This document shows, piece by piece, positions 46,801 to 59,869 of a stretch of DNA of 64,000 nucleotides. The translations under genes were made by a program, and so were the position numbers. Every line of letters begins with the position of its first letter. Position 1 is the first letter of the stretch. The notes under the pieces are model-generated. The model was not told the origin of the DNA. It worked only from the letters and a program-made list of their open reading frames with translations, and did no database searches. Source of the DNA: Micropterus salmoides (Eukaryota; Chordata; Actinopteri; Centrarchiformes; Centrarchidae). The stretch is taken from the NCBI RefSeq assembly GCF_014851395.1, contig NW_024040040.1:9424711-9488710 (forward strand). The letters are read 5' to 3'.

Positions 46801-48590
46801 CATTGAAAAGATTATTAAAGGATTATCATATATGTATTGACTAAATGGGAACACATGTACTTGATTGCTATGTAAAGATGAATTCTTATAGCCACACAAA
46901 ATGTGGTGCTTTGGTCACTGTGGGTTATGCAGGGCAATGGGGATTGGACCCAACTGGTACAGTTAAATGATTTATTGTTAAGAGTTTACAGGCAGGTACA
47001 AGGTAGGCCAACAGGCAGGCCGGTAGGAAGGCAGGCAACAAACAGGGAACGTGCAGGGAGATACAGGTCAAAAATATCTCCTTTCCTAACCTTTCCTTGA
47101 CCTCGATGGAAAACGTCATGAGCTCAATCCGTAAGGACCTAGGAAAAGCGGACAGTGGGTCTAAGAGAATCCGACTGCTCTTTTCTAAGCAACGTAATTA
47201 TGCCACGGCGGATTTTACTGACGTGACCTGCCCTGGTGAAACTACAATGTTCTGAAGATGGACTAAAAAAAAGCGCATCTTTGACACTGCGCCCCGTGTT
47301 GTCGTAATGCAGGCCATCTAAAGGTGGAATATATTACTTAATAACCAAGATAGCAAAAAGGCAGATAAGGTAGCCTACCAGTCACTAAATAATGGATAAT
47401 AATGGGTTGTCACATTGAGAATGCTTGCTTACACTCACCCTCCTGCCCACCCACAGGCTATTTATCAACATGAATCCCAATTGTTTGTGAATACAGTGTT
47501 TCCCACAGCGTAACTGTGCCGAGAGAGAGAAAGAAAGAGAGTGAGGGAGCGACGGGGCGAGAGGAGATGCTGAGAGAAAATCAGCGTTGGTAATGTGGCA
47601 GGCCAGCACAAATAAATCAGTGTGTGGGAAACGCCTACTGTAGAGGTTATCCAGCTTGAGTCTTATCAAGGCGAGGGAGCATCTGTGACTGAAGTAAAAT
47701 TAATTTGCTGAAGGCTACAGAACATGCAGCTGCAACATTATCCTCACTTTGATCACGTTACAAGACTAGTGACAGCTCGTGTGGGGATATATGCATATTA
47801 GCAAGTTATGGCATAAGAGAGAAAAGGCTTAATAGCCAATGGTAACTTACATGGTGATCAACCTCCTTTATCCGTCATGGTTGGTGATTTTTTTATTTTT
47901 TTATTGTAGAAAACACTTGACAACAACCTGAAAGATAAAATGGTGTTGAAACAGTATTAGATTACAAAAAAACAAAAGAAAACAAACCAAAAGAAAGAAG
48001 GTAATTGTGAGTCTTATTAAAGTATCATAATGTGTGTCTGTATTGCAAGGATCTTGCTAAATGTGGTTGATGGATTTTATCATTTGAGTTTGAGAACCTG
48101 TGGTGCTGTAAATGTTGCTGCCGCAAGGAATTGTGGGACGGCATTCTCTCCTTTCCTTTAATAAAGGATGGTCCGGTGTACCCTATGCTAAAGGAGATAT
48201 GAAAGGAAGCATTGAGGCACCTTTCCTTAGCTTTTAGAGAATTCGAACAGCTCTTATCATGGCTGCCACTGAAATACTTCCGGTTCACATCACTCAGTTA
48301 GGAACCTTCCTAAGCAAAAAAGACTTTTCGAACTCAGCCCAGGTAAAAAGCTCAAATAGAAAAAAACAACAAGGAAACTAGAATGAAGTGGCAATGAAAA
48401 CAGAAAGTGAACTGGTCGATATGGTGAATGGCTGATAAGGGAATGAGCTGCAGGTGAGGAGTGGACCAAATAACTGCAGAGCAGATGAGGGAAGTGACAA
48501 CAGGTGTGAAGTTGGGTGTGGCAGTCAGGTAATAGGGAAGGGCGGGAAAGTTCATGGCCATCTGGTTCTGGTAGACCAAAAAGGTGTTTT
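43850..48590. other. Non-coding, no recognised gene
   Basis: AT-rich with a G homopolymer (44373-44382), a short GT tract (46142-46157) and G/A-rich repeats near 47520-47570. No exon with credible splice sites and family match was found. Confidence 0.45.
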
Positions 48591-48591
48591 G

Positions 48592-48715
48592 TGAGGTCAC
48601 AGTGACCTTGACCTTTGACTACCAAATTCAAATCAATTTGTCCTTGAGTCCAAGTGTACATTTGTGCCAAAGTTGAAGAAATTCCTTTAAGGTGTTTGTG
48701 AGATATCGTGAAAAA
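48592..48715 (+). repeat. Dispersed teleost repeat fragment
   Basis: Contains 'cacagtgaccttgacctttg', 'gtccaagtgtacatttgtgc' and 'gtgagatatcgtg'. This unit is scattered through fish genomes; superfamily not assigned. Confidence 0.55.
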
Positions 48716-50079
48716 GCTTTCCAGTTTTATTAACCTCTTAAAACAATGTGAATTTGTTTGGTTGCACGGTAAACAAATACACTAGCTGCTCTTCTGTTAA
48801 ATTCCTGACAAATTAGCTGCTCACCGAATGTTTGCTGTAGTTTTAAACTGCACTTGCTGTTAAAACAGTAACCACAGATGTAGCCAAATCAACCACGACT
48901 GAAATCTTAAAGATTTTAACTTTAATTTTATCTAATAAACAATAGTAGTCTGGCATAGGTAATGTCACCTTTATTGTATAAATGCAAACTTTATAAACAG
49001 AAAAACTAAAACTAAAGTACAACTATAGTTGTGTGACTCACAGCTATTTTATGGGAAGTGTAGCACAAACCCACAGCAATGTACAGAAAACATGGGGGGG
49101 GACAGAAGAACTTGACTATTGCCACAGTAATTCCTGAAAGTCAGATCTTCGAGAGTTACGTGACACGGTGTGTCAGAGTTGTGTGAAAAGCTCCGCCTCT
49201 GTCTCTTATCTGTTTCATGTCTGAACACATCCAGTTTCACTCTAACATTGTTGGAATTGCCCTTCCTCCCCTGCTCTGACTCTGAGAGCTGAACTTATTA
49301 GACTCTCAACAGTTTGTCAGAGAGTTTATTCCAACTAGATGAAAATGTCAAATACCGCTTTCTATTTTATTTTGTAGCTCATTTGGACAAGTACAAAACA
49401 CTCACATGCCTTTGTTTCAGTTTATTACACACATATGGCTTATGTAATGGTCGCTTAAATGACATGCAAAACGTGCTGACCTTCTATTTATCATAGCATT
49501 CAGTACTTCTTTTTTAACATTGAATGCTGTACAATGAATAACCGTCATAGAAGAGGCAGATTTCATTTCAACTTTTAAGGTTTACTTCTGTTCTGTTTGA
49601 CAGAAAATGACAAAACTATTTTTACAAACAGCCAGCTCAGCCTCTGTCTGAAGAGTCCAGTTTCACATTGATCACTGTCTAGACGTCACTGGAGTACATT
49701 TATTATAGTGGTTAAACAAATATACAGTATGTTGTATGTCCATGGTAACAAGTGGTCCAGGACTGAGTGGCTAACCTGCTTAACGGAAAACAAATGTGGC
49801 TGAGCACTCTGAGCACTAGCGTTTTCAGCCATCAAGTTGCAGCCAACTTCTGTCATTAAACTACACCGGCCAGAGCAGATAATGTGTTATTATCTTAACA
49901 CTGCACTGTTGTCACATTAAACTCTTTGTAGCATGCAGTAGCTTTAGTCGCTAAGGCAATGCTACAAAGTTAGCTACCTAATGCTACTTACAAGTTTGGA
50001 GCTTGGTTTGTTTGTATATATAAAATGAGCTAGAGAAAGATCAATAGAAGAGTGTAAATAATAATAAATAAAGTCCAGC

Positions 50080-50242
50080 ACAGACCAAAGGTGCCCCTCA
50101 AGGCCCTGAACCCCTAACTGCTCCCCAGGACACATCACAATGGCAATGCTCCTAATTAGGATGGGTTAAATACAGAGGACTAATTTTGCATGTGTTGTAC
50201 CATGTATAACTTTATGTGACAATAAAGCTGCAAGTGCAAATA
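50080..50242 (+). mobile_element. SINE/LINE 3'-body fragment
   Basis: Contains 'ccctgaacccctaactgctc', 'cctaattaggatgggttaaa' and the tail 'gtgacaataaagctgcaag', typical of the body and tail of a fish tRNA-SINE. The head of a similar element is at 54133-54230. Confidence 0.5.
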
Positions 50243-51359
50243 TATATTTTTTTACACTGCTTTTTAATTGTCTATGTAAAAGCATAAGCATTCATTCACC
50301 TTTTACTACATGTTCAGGGCTCCATATATTTCACTATACACTAATTCAAATAAAATCTGCCTTTGTCCTGTTCCACGGTCATTTTATTGATTTGTGTCCC
50401 ACCTGTTGTACTTCAGAGGCTTGATTTAGCATTTTCATCCTAACATCCCTGCTAAATCCTTGTATTTCTTATATTCCCTTTACCTTGGGAATTTCCAACA
50501 ACGTTTTTGCTAATGTGAGCCTACAGAAGTGGAATATCTTTTTACTACTTGTTACAGCAAGTTCAGTTTAAAAAGTGATGACAGCCCGTTTCCTGAGGTT
50601 ATGCAACAACTCAAATTATTACAGCATCACATTATCTGTTGTTGGTGATCCTAAATGATTAATTTGTTGCTAAATGGCCAGTTAACTTACTTTATTTCCC
50701 TGCCTGCTCTTTGTGAATAGTAATGAGTTAATGCCTGGAGCATAATCAGCATTCTTCCCACGAAGAAGCAAACTCTAAGAAACTCTCCCTCTGTCTTCCT
50801 CTTCTTTCTTTTTCTCTTTCGCTTATCTATAAACCAACAACTCCTGGGAGATTCTCTGCTTGGCCAAGGGGGTAACTAAAACAAAATCAACAAAACAGTG
50901 CACTGTTACACGGTGTCTTTCTCACTGGGTGCACTTTCTTGTGTACATGGGTGTGTGTTTGTGGCAGTGTGTTCTGTATGTGAGCCAACAGTGATCCTTG
51001 TCAAGACTTGCTATAAGAAACTTATGTCTGAATAATGCTGGCAAACAGGCAGAGCTAGGAGCATAGCTGTATCCTTTCAGAAATAAATTCTTTTTTTTTG
51101 TCTTCTTCTTCTGTCGTCTTCTTCTGTGAGTGATGGCAGGCGGATGCTGCTGTGGTCTTCCTGTTGATGTTCTTGTGGTCATGCTGGGACTGAATGGATG
51201 TTACTGATTGCAAGTCATGTCTCCCCTCCGAATAAAACCACCACAAAAACGTAAGTGAAGAGCCTGATGTCACAAATAGGGTTTATCTCTCATATACAGG
51301 ATGTTTATGTTATATATGATGCAATTTTTATATCTCTCTCCTTCCATGTAATTTGAAGG

Positions 51360-51640
51360 TTGGTGTATAATACAATGCTGTTACATCATTACAGCCAATA
51401 TGGACTGACTTACAAATGGCTCTCAAATTATATTATTCATCAGAAAGGATATGCTGATGGAAATGGTTGGACTTTCTACATTAGAGACATGGTCACTGCA
51501 TCATCTATATCTCTGCTCATTTGTGCTGATGACAGAAGTTTTTTTCCAAATTTTTCTAAAGCAAATTCTGAACTAGATACATTTTCAAAATACTTTTTAT
51601 GCAAACTTTTTATAAATGCCAATAAATAATACAATAAATG
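51360..51640 (+). pseudogene. LINE reverse-transcriptase fragment (CADD box)
   Basis: An open frame reads LHHYSQYGLTYKWLSNYI, then SLLICADDRSFF (CADD at 51522-51533, equivalent to the YADD catalytic box) and ELDTFSKYFLCKLFINANK. Spacing and order match the thumb-side half of a non-LTR retrotransposon reverse transcriptase (L2/Jockey-like). It lacks the N-terminal half, endonuclease and 3' end, so it is a dead fragment. Deletions between the boxes are likely because the distance is short. Confidence 0.65.
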
Positions 51641-51848
51641 TATGACGTTTACTGGCCTTGCGTTTTACATGATGAAAAGGTGAGTGGTACAAATCGCCTT
51701 TTATCAGTTTGCAGTAAGATAACAAAATAATTTGGTATTAATAAAGAATTTTTGTTTGTTTCAACGCAAATATTCATAAAAAATTTTCTAGACTCACTAG
51801 ATTTAGACGTCAGATCGAATGCTCTATCGCCATCTGCTGATGGTGGCA

Positions 51849-52027
51849 TGTGCTCAGTCCTGGTACTCCTGGACCTTAGCGCTGCTTTTGACACCATTGA
51901 TCACAACATCATGTTAGACAGACTGAGGCACTGGGTGGGGATCTCTGGTACTGCCCTAGAATGGTTTTCATCCTACCCGTTAAATAAGAAGTTCTGCGTG
52001 TCTGTAAACAACTATGAGGTCTTAAAT
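51849..52027 (+). pseudogene. L2-like LINE reverse-transcriptase fragment (box A)
   Basis: Reads LVLLDLSAAFDTIDHNIMLD (box A, catalytic Asp codon at 51872-51874), then RHWVGISGTALEWFSSY and KKFCVSVNNYE. This is a strong match to the L2/CR1-type RT of fish. It ends at a stop with no downstream catalytic box. Because it lies 3' of a fragment carrying a later RT box, two separate insertions or a rearrangement are indicated. Confidence 0.8.
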
Positions 52028-52159
52028 TGAACATACTGTATATAGCACATCCATCTACCTCAACTATCCAATGTCAACCGCTTATCCTGCGTACCTCATG
52101 TGCTATAATAAAATTGTATTAAGTCCATATCATATTGCATAATGACTGCACAAAAATAT

Positions 52160-52312
52160 TTATTACAGCATCCTTTGCACTATTTCACCACACTGCTGAC
52201 ACTGTCCTGCTTGTTTTGCTTGTTTTGTGTAATCTAAGTAATGTAAAACCAGAGTGAAATTCCTTGTATGTGTACGCATACCTGGCAATTAAAGGTGATT
52301 CTGATTCTGATA
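52160..52312 (+). repeat. Probable LINE 3' tail
   Basis: The sequence 'gaaattccttgtatgtgtac' and 'ctggcaattaaaggtgattc', with (GATTCT) repeats at the end, is a common 3' terminus of fish non-LTR elements. It may belong to one of the RT fragments just upstream. Confidence 0.5.
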
Positions 52313-52447
52313 TATTTTATTTTTGTGTCTGTGTTTGTCTTTGTCTTGTAGCCATCAATGGTAAGGTTGTACTTAAAATATATATTCCACAGTAATCTGC
52401 ACTTTGAAGCAGGAATCTTATTTGGACGGAACATCTTCATTAATTCT

Positions 52448-52720
52448 AGGGGTGGCTGCGGCTCAGGATGTAGAGCTTGGTTGCCCGTTAATCGGAAGGT
52501 TGGCGGTTCAATCCCCGGCTCCTCCAGGCTGCATGTCGAAGTTTCCTTGGGCAAGATACTGAACCCCATGTTGCCTCTGGCTGTTCCGCATGTGTGTGAA
52601 TGTTAGTTTCTGTTTGAGCACTTAGGCTCAGTGTATGAATGGTGAATGCAGATGTATTGTAAAAGCGCTTTGAGTGGTCGAAAAGACTAGAATGGCGCTA
52701 TACAAATAGGGAGCATTTAC
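52448..52720 (+). mobile_element. tRNA-derived SINE with target-site duplication
   Basis: Second copy of the family at 22253-22556, with box A-like and box B (GGTTCAATCCC) motifs and the same 'aaagcgctttgagtggtcga' body. ATTAATTCT flanks it on both sides (52439-52447 and 52721-52729), proving insertion by retroposition at this point. Confidence 0.9.
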
Positions 52721-52739
52721 ATTAATTCTGCAATTTGGT

Positions 52740-53890
52740 TGACCTTGTTGTCGGTCATATACTTAAGTGCACTTTGTCATAATGTTGTTAAGAGACAATG
52801 CTGTGCTGGACTCAAAAGGTCAGGAGACCATACGTGTTGGCAAAGGCACTAGTCCAGAACTATTAAAATGTCAGCAAAATAAATGCAGTTGATTAAAGAT
52901 CACACAAAATAATGAGTGATTGGGTGGCCAATCATAAATATGTTGATTATGACAACAATTATGTTTGTTAAATTACAATAATTCATAAATTATTAATGTT
53001 TAAATATGTCTTATTCATATTATGTGCGGTTCATTATCCCTGATGTTACAGTACTGTATACTTCATCATTGCTTCATTGCTTCATCGTTGTTTTATAAAA
53101 GTCACATCCAGCAGCCTCTATTCTGATCAGGCAGTATAGGTTTGAATTTACTTTTTCCCTCCTCAGAATAGTCCATGGTCCAGACTTTGTTGGAGTTAAT
53201 GTTTTTGAAAAGGTATATGTCTGTAGTTCATATTTTAGTATGATAAGCACTGCAGAGTGATAGTTTATTCATTGTAATCTGCTCATGAATTTAACCAACA
53301 TCTACAATAAATCGACTTTCAAAGCTAGTGCATAACCTAATCTAGGCTTATTTTAAGGGCCTTTATTAATATTTTACTGTGGTATGTTTTGCATTATTCT
53401 AAAAGGTACATTTTGCAGTGTTTTTCATGCATCATTGTGAGTCTGTCTGAACTTAAGTGTCTCAGTGGCAGATATAACAGACTAAATTTTAGCAGTGTGA
53501 CAATAAGGAAAATCAAACCCAAAATACAAAAGTTGAAACTGAAAGTGCCAAACAGTTAGAAACTAAAACCTGTGAAATACCATAGACTTCGAATGAGCAC
53601 TATCCCCATGGAGAGCAGTGCATTTACTGATTTAGTTTGGTTTCATTCCTCCAGTCAATATTAAAGAAAAAAAGTCTACACAGTGTATATTCCACATTCT
53701 TTGTATTGCTCAATTCTGTGTTTATGTGTTCAATCAACCCTGACAACTAAAAAAGCCGTTTAACAGTATTAATGACGTAACCTTGTTTTCCCCTGGCGTA
53801 GCAGTCTGTCTGCCATGCACACGTTTCAGTTCCATGTTTTGTCATGTGTCAGACGGAACTGATCACTTCCATTGTTCAGTTTAGTAAATG
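52740..53890. other. Non-coding, no recognised gene
   Basis: AT-rich unique-looking sequence. No repeat or exon recognised. Confidence 0.45.
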
Positions 53891-53904
53891 CTACAGTACA
53901 TCTC

Positions 53905-53990
53905 CTCTGATCTGGGAATGCCTCGGGGAGCTCCCACGAAGAGCTGGAGGACGCCTGGTCCACTTTAAGGCTGCTTTAAGTGGATAGATG
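53905..53990 (+). repeat. LINE 3'-end fragment
   Basis: The string 'ctgggaatgcctcggggagc' followed by 'gaagagctggagga' is a widespread fish LINE terminal motif. It is short and degraded. Confidence 0.5.
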
Positions 53991-54132
53991 AGACTTGTTT
54001 AAATATCAATGAATAATTATGTCAGGTTATATTGAAGACACATTTGTCAAGCAAATAATGATTCAAGTGTGGTATCAGTTGGATCTATATCAACAAATCG
54101 CTGAGGCTTTTTATTTAGAAGCAAATTATTTG

Positions 54133-54230
54133 GGGCAGAGATGGCCCAAGGGTTAGAGAAGCAAGCTTATGACCAGGAGGTTGCCGGTTCAATCCTGTGA
54201 AGCTCCCCTGAATAAATAAATGTTAAAAAA
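54133..54230 (+). mobile_element. tRNA-SINE head fragment
   Basis: The head reads 'gagatggcccaagggttaga' (box A-like), then 'gccggttcaatcctg' (box B-like), and runs into an A-rich tail at about 54222. The body is mostly missing. It is a different family from the SINE at 22253-22556. Confidence 0.6.
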
Positions 54231-56330
54231 AAACAGCTGGATGGGATCATTTTCCCTGGTAAGCGAAAAGGGTTTGTTATCCGACTTACATTCTATTATG
54301 TGCCATGAAACTGCTGCTCCAAAAATAATGGAAGAGCTAAAAAAAAAAACAACAACTCATAAACACTGACATATCTCCATCTATCTCTGTTTATCCGCTC
54401 CCTTTCCTCTGCTCTCCCCCCATACATAATCGACCTCTCCCATCCTCCGATTGCTTTCCATGTAAAACGTCCTTTCCCTCTGACCCCTCGTCATCCATAA
54501 ATACTCTCCTTATCCCTCTGCCATGTCTACACTCCCTCATTACTGTCTGTGCTCCCTAGTGAATTATGTCAAAAAGCAGCGCTTTTGGAAACATGGCCTG
54601 AAGCCCCAAACAGCTCACTGGCTCACACAGCACTGTTTTAAATTAAGAAAGGATTTTTAAAAAACGTCTGCACCCACAGGTGTGAAAAAGAAAATGTTTA
54701 CAGGAAGGTGCTTCCAGAATTGCTAGAAAACTCAATGTATGACTAATATCAAGTTTGAGGACATGCAAATGATTCTAAGAAAAAGTGCTCTTACGATGCT
54801 AACAGGATTCTTGTAGACAACCGAAACTTCCTACAGTTGTAATGTGTTAAGTAAACAAATGTCAGCATCACCTGCCTCTAGCTGCTTTCTTGAGAAGTTG
54901 TGACTTGATTCTCTATGAGGAAGTGATGAGCCAAACATTTTTGTCATACGTCTGACTTACTTTCACACACTCTTAATCACAACATGTGTTGTGGAAAAGA
55001 TCATTTTTTAAAAATAAGTCAATAAAACCTTTAATATATTCTAGATTCATTACATGAAATATTAATGAAGCATATATAACACTGCTCACATATTGGCTTC
55101 AGCACTCAGCTGCTGGCTGAACTAAGAGGTTTCAGGTCTAAACCCCCACTGTACATCTATAAAACCACCGAACAAATGTGTACATGTAAGCAGAGTTGTG
55201 GTTTTTGTAGGTGTGATAACTCATGCATGAATTTGTCATCTGCAGATGACGTGATTATTCTTACATATGTCTGGAATGAAAATAGAAGTGTTTACTCTCC
55301 TACAGTAGAAGAATAATTGAGGTTGTGTCATCTAATAGGGTGTTTCCACAGGCCCGGGTTGGGCCACTGTAACCATGATTTTCCAAGCAGCAACCTCAAA
55401 GCATCGGGGGCAGCCCTGTCTCAGGTGAGCCAACAGAGTGGCTCAAGAATGTGTTGTGATACACAAGCGGCAAGAGAGAGAGGGCCGCTTAAAGAGTCAC
55501 AACATCAATGCTTCAGTGTAACACATATGATTCACCAAGAGCTCCACGCTGAAGGCTGTTTACACCAGCACTGAGGCTGCCACACATGTGAAAAATAAAA
55601 AAGCATTTTCATTTCCTGTTGTGAAGTCCCTTGTAGTCGACGTATCATGTGGTTCTCATCACAACCACAAGCTGTCAACAGTTTCTGTACTCATGAGGAC
55701 CCTCATTGACATAATGCATTCCACTTACTCTAACCATAACCATCACAACTGAGTGTTTCCCACAGGATTTTGTGAGACTATGGTGGATGGAGATGGAAGA
55801 AAATTATTTACATTTTAAAATTAAATGCATTAATCTGGTGCACTGTGAGAGCAAAATTAAGAGGCTAGATCCATGAATAACCTTGCGTGATGACACAGCA
55901 AAAAAGTTAATTAATTTATTTAATGTTTTTCCAGCAACCCTTAAATCCAAGAATAAAGTCATTTCTCTAATAATTTAGTTTTTTTTAACTTTTAATGGAC
56001 ACATTTAACACATTTTAAACTTCCCGTAAATATAATCCAGTTCATTTTATTGCATATACATTGTGTTAACACCTTATTTTGAAAACCGGATGTTGTCACA
56101 TTTGTAGCCTCATCTTAAATTCACAGAGTCCTACACAGTATGTAAATTATAATGTAAGTGGTGCTCGTATTGCGTACAATGAAGACTTTATGGTCTCTGT
56201 TCAGGTGAGACTCTCATGCTGCAACACTTGTCTTTGTAATGTGAGAACAAAGTTGCAAACCCTTCTGGTCAGCTCACTCTGATCCGTCTCTTTTACCATA
56301 AAAGCTTGAATACACGTGCACTCCAAATTA
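54231..56330. other. Non-coding, no recognised gene
   Basis: Includes a pyrimidine-rich stretch (54370-54560). Nothing exon-like with family support. Confidence 0.45.
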
Positions 56331-56404
56331 AGATGCCAATCCCAGCTGACATCGGGCGAAAGGCGGGGTACACCCTGGACAGGTCGCCAATCCGTCGCAG
56401 GGCT
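56331..56404 (+). repeat. Dispersed teleost repeat fragment
   Basis: Contains 'cagctgacatcgggcgaaag', 'gcggggtacaccctggacag' and 'gtcgccaatccgtcgcaggg', a very common fish interspersed sequence. Only this core is present. Confidence 0.65.
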
Positions 56405-58911
56405 CGAAGGTTCCAATACAGTCATAATGCAGAAATGCCAGAAACAAAAAGTCAATGGGATTTTCCCATTGGATTTTGGGTTATTTACGAAAATAAGCTC
56501 TGTGGCAAAAAAAGGTGTATGAAACATACGTTTTGTTCAGCAAGAGAATCTTCACAAATGAACACCACTTTTAGTTGATGGTCCGGTCCGATACAAAGGA
56601 TGTTGTTTATGCGTTTGTTCTTTCTGTTAAGGTCTCATTCATAACAGAGTGTCATTCCCACTTATCACAATGCAACCGCACGTGCTGTAGATGTTACACA
56701 TATATACCATATAAAGCATCAAAATCACCCTCTGTGAGTGTGTTTGAGATCATCACACGACTGCCACATTCAAGTGATTTATCTGCTCCAGTTTACTTTG
56801 ACCACTTCATCAACTCTGCTGTGTGTGTGCGTGTGTGCGCGTCTCTCAAGGACAGAGTGAAGCAAAAGCCCAAAGGGGGCGACACATCTGCTTATAGAAG
56901 TCCTTCACCCTGCTCCTCAATCAATAACGCACACACACCATTTATCCAGCCGACAGATCCTTATTCCCACTTCATTCTTTATTCACACACTGACTGGAAC
57001 AGAGAAATCGCCTGATCTCTGCACTTTTCTCCTCACACCTCCACTCATCTTTTCCCATTCATATATGGGAAATGGGAGTTTTATGAATCAGACTCTAAAG
57101 AAGGTCCTGTTTATTGGTATAATAACTTAAAAAAGTAAAGAAGACTGCTCGTAGTACGACGATGCAACGCTTTAATAAGACCCAGCTGACAATGATATAC
57201 TTGTCTCTGTGGGATATTACACACTTTGTAGCAATCTACCGCCCCAACCACCCTCAGTCTGTGTCCCAGTGGGTTTCATACTTGTCAGAAAACACTATTG
57301 TGTGCAGGTCACAGCGTAACCTCTCACCCCAACTAATGATTTATTCTGGTGACACATTTATGTCAATGGCCTTCCCAGAGGGTGGGTCGTTAATCCCTAC
57401 AAGCTGTAAGGACACAGCGCTTCTATAGGATTTCCATTAGAAGAAATCCTCGAACATGTTTAACAAATAGCTGTAATAACAGGTGGCCGAATGATGCACT
57501 CAGTCCAACTCACAGCGAGTCATTAGAAAACCGAGGGGAGAAAATATCCATAGGACCTTATTTTGGAAAAAACATGCACGGTAGTTAATGGCAAGAGACA
57601 AACAAATATTTTGCTCCTGTTTGAATTGTGCCCTCAATGATAAACATACATTTGAAAATCACAGTTTGTTGTAAAACTGCTGAAAAATCCACAATTACAA
57701 AGACCACAAACCCAAAAGTCGCCTATATGACACTTCTTGGCTTTTTCTCTCAATGACTTACATGAGAGGATGATGTGATAAAAGGACCAAGAGTCGTTGC
57801 ATTAAACTCATCAGATGAGATATATTTCTGCGTGGAACGTAGCTAAGTTACCTAGCTAGTAGCAACGTAGCAATGAATGTTAGCTAGCATTACAGCGTTA
57901 CCATGTTGGTGACATATATTGTGCAAGACAAAAGATGTAGTTCATTGAACACAAAACTAAATGTTAGTTTACTTCTTTAGGACAAACTACAACTTTCTTG
58001 ACAAACAAACTTAACTTCAAAATTGACAAAAGGGCACAAATAAAAGGGGATAAAAGAATAAGAGTCTCTCGTCGATGACTACTGTCATCACATTTCCACA
58101 TGTGTATAACCAAGTGCAACACAAAGAATGCCTTAGCAGAGAGAGTTTGAAAAGGGTGCGCCAAAATTCCCATGTGTACAATTATCAAACCCCCCCTCTT
58201 TCTTAGATGGCTGGCTTTTCGCCATGTCTTCAAGTGTTGCTGTTTTGAACAGCTAACTTTACATTACGTTAGGCAGAAGCAACTTACATTTATGGAACAA
58301 CATACAAGTGACAATAGATACAATAAGAGCAGCAGTAAATACTAGAAGAGCTTTTAGCACATATGGCATCAATAGGGTAAATACCTAGGGAAAGAAGTAA
58401 GAGTTATCGAATAGTACAATCAATATAAACACTTCAGATGTGACACGTCGTACAAACTATTTGGTTTCAAGTATACCCCAGTCTTTAGAGTGAACAGTCT
58501 GCAAAGGTGTGGCCGTGTCTTCACAGGCTGCCAGTGAAAACAGCATGTCAGCAGAGCAGCAGCTTCAGTGATCCATCCAAGTCCACACAGCATGTGTTCA
58601 GGAACACTGACAAGTGTCGGTCACCCATGTTTTGGTAGCTTGGAGCCCAACACACAAGTTATGCATGTAATGCAGAGGAAAATAGACTAGGTATGGGTCA
58701 CAATTACGTGCTTAAAGCGCGAGTAAAATGTCAACAACTGAGTCCTGTGCAGAGAGTTTATTAGATTTCTGGATGTCCAGATATCTAACAGTTAAAACCA
58801 TTGTCAGATTTTAAAAAGTCACTGAACCACTGGAGTGTTTGCAGCAGTAATTTGTTTCTATTCTTTCTTTTTTTTCTAATCTACATTAATCACTGTATTT
58901 TGAGAACACGA
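56405..58911. other. Non-coding, no recognised gene
   Basis: AT-rich. TTAGCTAGC-type words near 57840-57895 may be repeat debris. Confidence 0.4.
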
Positions 58912-58926
58912 TATTGACTGAAACTA

Positions 58927-59232
58927 GGCTGTGGCCCAGGTGGTAGAGCAGGTCATCCACTGAGTGGCAGTTCCTCCTGTCCACGTGTCAATGTGTCCTT
59001 TGGCAAGACATTGAACCTAGGCTTCAGTCACTGGGGATGCACAAGCCAGTGCATACCTGATTGCCGGTCCCATGCTTAAAAAGCCTACGCCAAATCAAAT
59101 ATGGCAATGCCAAATCAAATACATGGATACCATGACATACCGGATTGGGCGAGGCCTGGTTTGCCAGTGAGATGGAAAAAGATGATCTGCTGTGGTGACC
59201 CCTGAAGGAAGCAGTTGAAGGAAGAAGAAGAC
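58927..59232 (+). mobile_element. tRNA-like SINE/composite with 15-bp target duplication
   Basis: 306 bp. The head has 'ggctgtggcccaggtggtag' (box A-like); the 3' end reads 'gatctgctgtggtgacccct' and closes with GAA/GAAGAAGAAGA. Flanks TATTGACTGAAACTA (58912-58926) and TATTGATTGAAACTA (59233-59247) match at 14 of 15 bases, a retroposon-type target duplication. Confidence 0.8.
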
Positions 59233-59609
59233 TATTGATTGAAACTAACTTAAAAGCATTGCTGGTCCATCAGTATATGTGCTGCAGCCTCCATTGTTTC
59301 AATTGAAAACTATTTAACAGAAGAGAAAACTTATGTTTAAGGAATACAGTATGACATGTGTTCACAGAAGGGTTTACATGTGCTTACGTTTAATCATGAA
59401 AATAATTCATAATGCATTTATTATAAAAACACCCCCAACACACGCGATGAAGAATAGTTAATTTGCCAGTCCAGTGAGCACAACATACTCAATATAGTAA
59501 GCTGAGTCATATTGATTTAATACACTGATGGTGAACAAATAATATCCACTTGTTTACACCGCTGCTCACACGACATGCTGTAACCCAAAACAGTATCACT
59601 GTACCATTT

Positions 59610-59611
<2 letters not shown>

Positions 59612-59649
<38 letters not shown>
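59612..59649. repeat. (GT)19 microsatellite
   Basis: Uninterrupted GT run. Confidence 0.95.
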
Positions 59650-59650
<1 letters not shown>

Positions 59651-59869
59651 TGAGATAGAAAAGTAGAACAGGACTGTCGACACAAAAGAGAGATGAGAGG
59701 TCTGACGTCATCAGTTACAACACACACATACGGTTTTAACAAGAGAGCTGTCCAGGCTTATCATGGGTGGAGGACGCACACACGCACACGCACAAACGCG
59801 ATGCATGTCATCAAGAACGGTAATGTTGCATTACATTCCTGAGAAACAGGGGCAGAGGAGGGTGTTTAC

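Noticed and set aside
56575..57015. 146-codon open frame
   Set aside because: No recognisable domain, low-complexity stretches from CA/GT-like sequence, and no splice or conservation support visible.
59640..59690. Second exon-like segment (SPVLLFYLR) next to the one at 59870
   Set aside because: It does not join in frame to the 59870-59942 segment and runs straight into a GT microsatellite.
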